Assembly: GCA_022843745.1 (NCBI GenBank)
Contig: JALHNB010000009.1
Span: forward strand, 1 to 64,000
Direction of reading: 5' to 3'
Length of the DNA: 64,000 nucleotides
Source of the DNA: Anaerolineae bacterium
GTDB taxonomy: Bacteria; Chloroflexota; Anaerolineae; Aggregatilineales; Phototrophicaceae
Of the stretch, positions 60,212 through 64,000 are shown one piece after another (the stretch's first letter is position 1; each line of letters begins with the position of its first letter). The notes under the pieces were generated by a model, which worked only from the letters and a program-made list of their open reading frames with translations, did no database searches and was not told where the DNA came from. The position numbers and the translations under genes are program-made.

Positions 60212-63200
60212 TTAACCGCCCTGACTGATGCTCTGCATCGCAAGTGATACAGGCTGAGGAGTAATAACCCGATAAACTTCCGCATCGCCACCTTCATAGA
60301 TTTTTTCCAGCAAGCCTTGCTCGACCATCAGATCGAATTTCTCCAACCCCGCTGGCGGATAATAAGCTTTTTCCAGGCCAGCCACGATGATGAGGTTAAT
60401 GCCAAAACTGTCGATCATGCGCTGTGTCGCTGGAATATCGGGTGTCGTGAAAAAGGCGTTGATATTGGCGCGGCGCTGATTGACCATCAGCGAAAGCGGC
60501 TCAAAAGTGCGCTGCTGAGTCTGGTGGAAACGCCAGCCCAGAATACCCGGCATCCCGGTATAGATCGCCACGCGCCCACTCCACAGATATTCGCGCCAGC
60601 TTTGCGCCTCGATAATGACCGGCGTTCCCTGGATGTTTTCTTGCAGCCAGCGGATCATATTATAGTCATCAATCAGTGGAATACTGGCATCATTTTCGAA
60701 TTGAATCGAATATTTCATGTACTCCATGCCGTCCAGCGTGAACGGCGTTTCGGGAGCCATACGGTCAACAGCTTTGCCCCGGCTTGCCATGATCGGGTAC
60801 AAAGCGGCAGCAGCGAACAACACAGCCGCGATCACATACCACGTATTGCGCAGCCGACCCGACCAGAAAATCGAGTTATGGAACAGCCACGCGAAGGCTA
60901 CGCCCCCGACCACGCTGAACAACATCCACGCCTGAATGTAAAATTTGAACACCGTGTTCTGGCGACCAATATCGCCGTCCAGCACCACAAACTCAACGCC
61001 GAGCGTCAGCGCCAATGCCAGACCCGCCAGCGCGAACACAAACTGCATTTCGCGCGATTGGCCAGGGCGGAAAAACAGAACAGCTATCCAGATGAGCAGC
61101 GGTATCGCGACCACCGCCACCTGATAACTGGCCGTCGCCAGGAAAAAGAGGCCGATTATGACGGCTATTCCCGCCACGAAAATTGATACGAACAGCGGCC
61201 ACAACCCGCGCAGCGAACGTACATAGACGCTTCGCAGCCAACGCGCCGTCTCCCACACCAGCAGCGAGAAAATCAGGAACAGGAACAGGCCGTGTATATC
61301 GAAATAAGCCCACAGCGGGGTTCTGTTACCCTGCCAGGGCAGCACGCGCCCATAGGTCGCCGCGTACCATGTGATATAGGGCAGCGACAGCACAATGCTG
61401 AGGACGACAAATCCACCGATGCGGGCAACGAAATTTACCAGCGCGAGTCGGCTGATTGTTTGCCAGTTTAGCCACCATGAGAATGCCAGTCCGATCACGC
61501 CCAGCAGCATAAACGTCGGCCAATCCCAGGTATTGATGCCTCTTAGCAGGCCAACAGTGAGCGCACCCAAAGCCAATGCCAGCCAACGGGCGATGCTGCT
61601 GCGATGATCGCGCCGCGCCAGCAGCAGTTCATTCAATAAGAAGCCCATGACGAGGAGCATCATCGGCATCGAGATCATGTGCGCGTGGAGATCGCCATAT
61701 AAAAATGTGAAAAAGGGCATTTCGTTAATGGCGTTGCTGCCATCGCCGGGAATTTCACTAATCACGCGGGTTGGTGCCCAATACCAGCGGTTCGCCGCAA
61801 TCGGCAGTTGTTCACCCGCTAGAACCCTGCCAAAGCCATTCAAAAGGCTGCTGACAAGCGTAGTTGAATTATTCACTTCATAGGCAATGCGGTCAGCCAG
61901 ATTATTCGTGTTGACGCGCGACATAATATCGAACATCGCGGCTTCATTGGGCGGCGTACCATACTGCGCCTGATACTGCGCGATGAGATATTTGTCAAGA
62001 CCTTCGGGCTGCTGATAACCGCCAAGCTGCGCGACCCCTGTTCCAAACACGCGTGGCGTATCGAGATTGCCCAACACCACCGCCAGCATGAGCGCCGCGA
62101 TTCCGGCCACCCAGGGATTACCCAAACGCTGCGATTGTGGTTCTTCATCTTCAAAATTCTTGCGGCGCTCATGCCAATGACTTACAAGATTGAAAGCCAC
62201 CGAAAATGCGCCGATCCCGGTCAGCGCGAACAATGTCGGCAAAATCAGGTTGTAGGCAATCGACGGCATAACGCCCAGCAGCAAGACAGGCGTGCCGACG
62301 ATGATATAGCCAAAATAGTAGTAATTGATGTAGCCGCCCGCGTACCAGGGGTCAATCGCCGGGAAAATCGTACTGCGCAGGACACCGTTGAAATAGGCAA
62401 AATCCATCGGCTTTTCGCCACCAAACGCCGGATGCCACAGATCTGGATTGGTCAGCCGCACCGCTAAAAAGCCTAAAAATGCGGCCAGCGCAATCAACTC
62501 AATCGCGATCAGCCGCTGCCAATGCAGCCGCAAATAGGCGAAAAATTCACGGGGTCGCCGCGCGATCATGGCAATACTTACCAGCAAAAGCAGCAGCGTT
62601 GTCACGATAATCCCATTGCGCGACCATGCGGCAATCCCAATACTGGAGGCATACCACGCCAACCAACCACTCAGTAGAACGCCGACGAGTTTTGCAAACC
62701 CGTAGCCGCGATCCGCAAACGATGGAAACAGTGTAAACAGCAGCGGCCACGCGACCCACCCAAAAATCATGATCGTTAGCCACCAGCCCGCGACAGTCAC
62801 AACCGCATTGGTGTTAATCAGACTATCGCTATCAAAACGATCCGACCATGTGCCATTGCTGTACTGAATTTCCTGACGATCTGGCGACAGCATCAACTGA
62901 GTCGGCATCGCGGCAGACTGGAGCGCGGAGATAGGCGCGGTGTCGATGACTGCCGTGTCGCAGCCTCCCCCACCGGGGCGCAAAAACACGGACGGGCAGG
63001 TATCGACAAAGCCCGTTCCTGCGACATCCGCCCGGTTCATCGGTACGCTGTTCAAAATTGCGTGTACTTTTTCCGAGTCGTAATCAGCCGATTTGCGGAA
63101 AATGAAAACAACAGGGTGATCATAGACGTGAAAGGCTTCTTCGGCTTCAAATTCGTTGAGCCATTTGGGACTGTTATACGTGGGCAAATGCTGATCGGAA

Positions 63201-64000
63201 ACCCGCAGCGGCCCCAATTCAAAGGTTTCCTGAAACGTCTCGACCAGTTCATAGCCGAGTTCGCCCTTAAAAAGCGCATCATAATAATGGAGAGTCATCG
63301 GCCAGCGAATCGGGATACGCGCTTCCGAGTCGTAGAAACGGTTGCTGCTGATCGTCAGATAATCGCTGTCGTCCAGCGCTTTCAGCATCAGATCGCGCTT
63401 ATATTGTTCATCCTCATACGCCAACTGCATCTCATAGCCGCTGATAAGCCCTGACCAGGCGTTGCGACCATTACAATTTGAGGCATCCTGAAGGCCGGGT
63501 GGCGGGTCATCCGCCAGCGTCACACCGGGAGGCAGTGTACACACACTGTAGGGAATCGCATCATCCCACGCGCCCTCATGCGAAACAACCGAGCCACCGC
63601 TGATGATTGGCCCGCCGGAAAGCGCTTCAAGCGTGAAAATGTAGGTTTCGCCTTCCGCCACGTTCACAGGCGCGTCCAGCGGAATCGTGTAGGCATCGCC
63701 CAAAATATGATTATCACGCTTGAAATCCGCCGTCAGCGTACCCTGTCCGAGAATTTCCCCGCTGGTGTTACTTTTGACCGACACGCGAATCGATTCAGGT
63801 TGGGTATCGTCGGCGGGGTCGCCCAGATGCGGCGCATAGACCGATGTGATCGTGCCGCTGGCAGACGGGATGAAAGACGAGGTGACTGTTTGCCCATCAA
63901 AATACCCCGATGCCTGGGATACGAGCGTGCTGTTCGGGTCGCTGGCATAACCGTTCGAGACAGCGATATTTATCAGCGGTGCGTCTGTTCCGTCGAGTTG
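60212..64000 (-). CDS. DUF2298 protein with large N-terminal extracellular domains (5' end outside window)
   Basis: At least 1262 residues are encoded and the frame stays open to the window edge, so the N-terminus is missing. The visible N-terminal 400 residues form beta-rich domains (INIAVSNGYASDPNSTL; TYIFTLEALSGG) and a segment (YDHPVVFIFRKS) like the C-terminal end of GT39/Agl23 proteins. Residues about 410 onward form a DUF2298 core of about fourteen helices with EKPMDFAYFNGVLRS, YINYYYFGYIIVG and FFTFLYGDLHAHMISMPMM (conserved D-x-H). A fused GT39-type domain may lie beyond the edge. It is the first known member of the minus-strand envelope cluster. Confidence 0.88.
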   Translation of the reverse strand, partial: QLDGTDAPLINIAVSNGYASDPNSTLVSQASGYFDGQTVTSSFIPSASGTITSVYAPHLGDPADDTQPESIRVSVKSNTSGEILGQGTLTADFKRDNHILGDAYTIPLDAPVNVAEGETYIFTLEALSGGPIISGGSVVSHEGAWDDAIPYSVCTLPPGVTLADDPPPGLQDASNCNGRNAWSGLISGYEMQLAYEDEQYKRDLMLKALDDSDYLTISSNRFYDSEARIPIRWPMTLHYYDALFKGELGYELVETFQETFELGPLRVSDQHLPTYNSPKWLNEFEAEEAFHVYDHPVVFIFRKSADYDSEKVHAILNSVPMNRADVAGTGFVDTCPSVFLRPGGGGCDTAVIDTAPISALQSAAMPTQLMLSPDRQEIQYSNGTWSDRFDSDSLINTNAVVTVAGWWLTIMIFGWVAWPLLFTLFPSFADRGYGFAKLVGVLLSGWLAWYASSIGIAAWSRNGIIVTTLLLLLVSIAMIARRPREFFAYLRLHWQRLIAIELIALAAFLGFLAVRLTNPDLWHPAFGGEKPMDFAYFNGVLRSTIFPAIDPWYAGGYINYYYFGYIIVGTPVLLLGVMPSIAYNLILPTLFALTGIGAFSVAFNLVSHWHERRKNFEDEEPQSQRLGNPWVAGIAALMLAVVLGNLDTPRVFGTGVAQLGGYQQPEGLDKYLIAQYQAQYGTPPNEAAMFDIMSRVNTNNLADRIAYEVNNSTTLVSSLLNGFGRVLAGEQLPIAANRWYWAPTRVISEIPGDGSNAINEMPFFTFLYGDLHAHMISMPMMLLVMGFLLNELLLARRDHRSSIARWLALALGALTVGLLRGINTWDWPTFMLLGVIGLAFSWWLNWQTISRLALVNFVARIGGFVVLSIVLSLPYITWYAATYGRVLPWQGNRTPLWAYFDIHGLFLFLIFSLLVWETARWLRSVYVRSLRGLWPLFVSIFVAGIAVIIGLFFLATASYQVAVVAIPLLIWIAVLFFRPGQSREMQFVFALAGLALALTLGVEFVVLDGDIGRQNTVFKFYIQAWMLFSVVGGVAFAWLFHNSIFWSGRLRNTWYVIAAVLFAAAALYPIMASRGKAVDRMAPETPFTLDGMEYMKYSIQFENDASIPLIDDYNMIRWLQENIQGTPVIIEAQSWREYLWSGRVAIYTGMPGILGWRFHQTQQRTFEPLSLMVNQRRANINAFFTTPDIPATQRMIDSFGINLIIVAGLEKAYYPPAGLEKFDLMVEQGLLEKIYEGGDAEVYRVITPQPVSLAMQSISQGG

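Overview
The window looks like chromosomal DNA of a member of the Chloroflexota, probably an Anaerolineae-type bacterium. This is inferred from protein content: two DUF2298 polytopic membrane proteins, two Agl23/GT39-like membrane proteins (one fused to an NHL propeller), a Thr/Pro-rich lipoprotein, CpXC and DM13 proteins, and many scattered housekeeping genes. Base composition is moderately GC-rich, with one clearly AT-rich gene at about 26.9-28.6 kb. There is no rRNA operon, CRISPR array or intact insertion sequence. One tRNA gene is present.

Layout, left half. 0.1-9.1 kb is a plus-strand run: lipoprotein, putative (alpha/alpha)6 glycoside hydrolase, PAS histidine kinase, homoserine kinase, ABC exporter, NAD-dependent epimerase and a membrane-anchored methyltransferase. 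9.1-12.4 kb holds argS, dcd, a frameshifted HTH/LAGLIDADG-like gene and tRNA-Val(TAC) with a strong terminator. 12.5-18 kb holds an OmpR-type regulator, a DM13 protein, a methyltransferase, two unknown membrane or secreted proteins and a nucleotidyltransferase-like protein. 18-23.8 kb is minus strand: a secreted glycosidase-like protein, a CpXC protein, a GAF-PAS histidine kinase and a ROK kinase.

Middle. mutS (plus) is followed by an antitoxin-like gene, a 20-codon stump resembling a VapC toxin start, and an AT-rich DUF262/DUF1524-type gene, which together look like a small defence or mobile patch. Next come an amidohydrolase (MtaD/SsnA type), a sucrase/ferredoxin-like protein, a DUF1385 protein, a secreted glycosidase translationally coupled to recJ, fmt, a metallophosphoesterase, mdh, pckA and a histidine phosphatase.

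Right half. A small His-rich membrane protein overlaps era. A GNAT gene follows, then the minus-strand transcription/translation operon nusA-ylxR-infB-rbfA-nrnA-truB-ribF (read right to left). The last 13.5 kb is a minus-strand envelope cluster: two DUF2298 proteins, an Agl23-like protein, an ECF sigma factor, a zinc-finger anti-sigma factor and a 1304-residue Agl23-NHL fusion, closed by an intrinsic terminator before nusA. This sigma-controlled polyprenol-glycosyltransferase-like cluster is the best candidate for an uncharacterised system (surface glycan or glycoprotein assembly). The last gene runs off the right edge.

The window also carries several small dispersed repeats: a family of palindromes with GTAGGGGCG-type arms between genes, and low-complexity elements of the TTTGCGTCTTTGCGTTA and CACAGAGACACGGAG kinds. 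One of each supplies the 5' end of a glycosidase gene.
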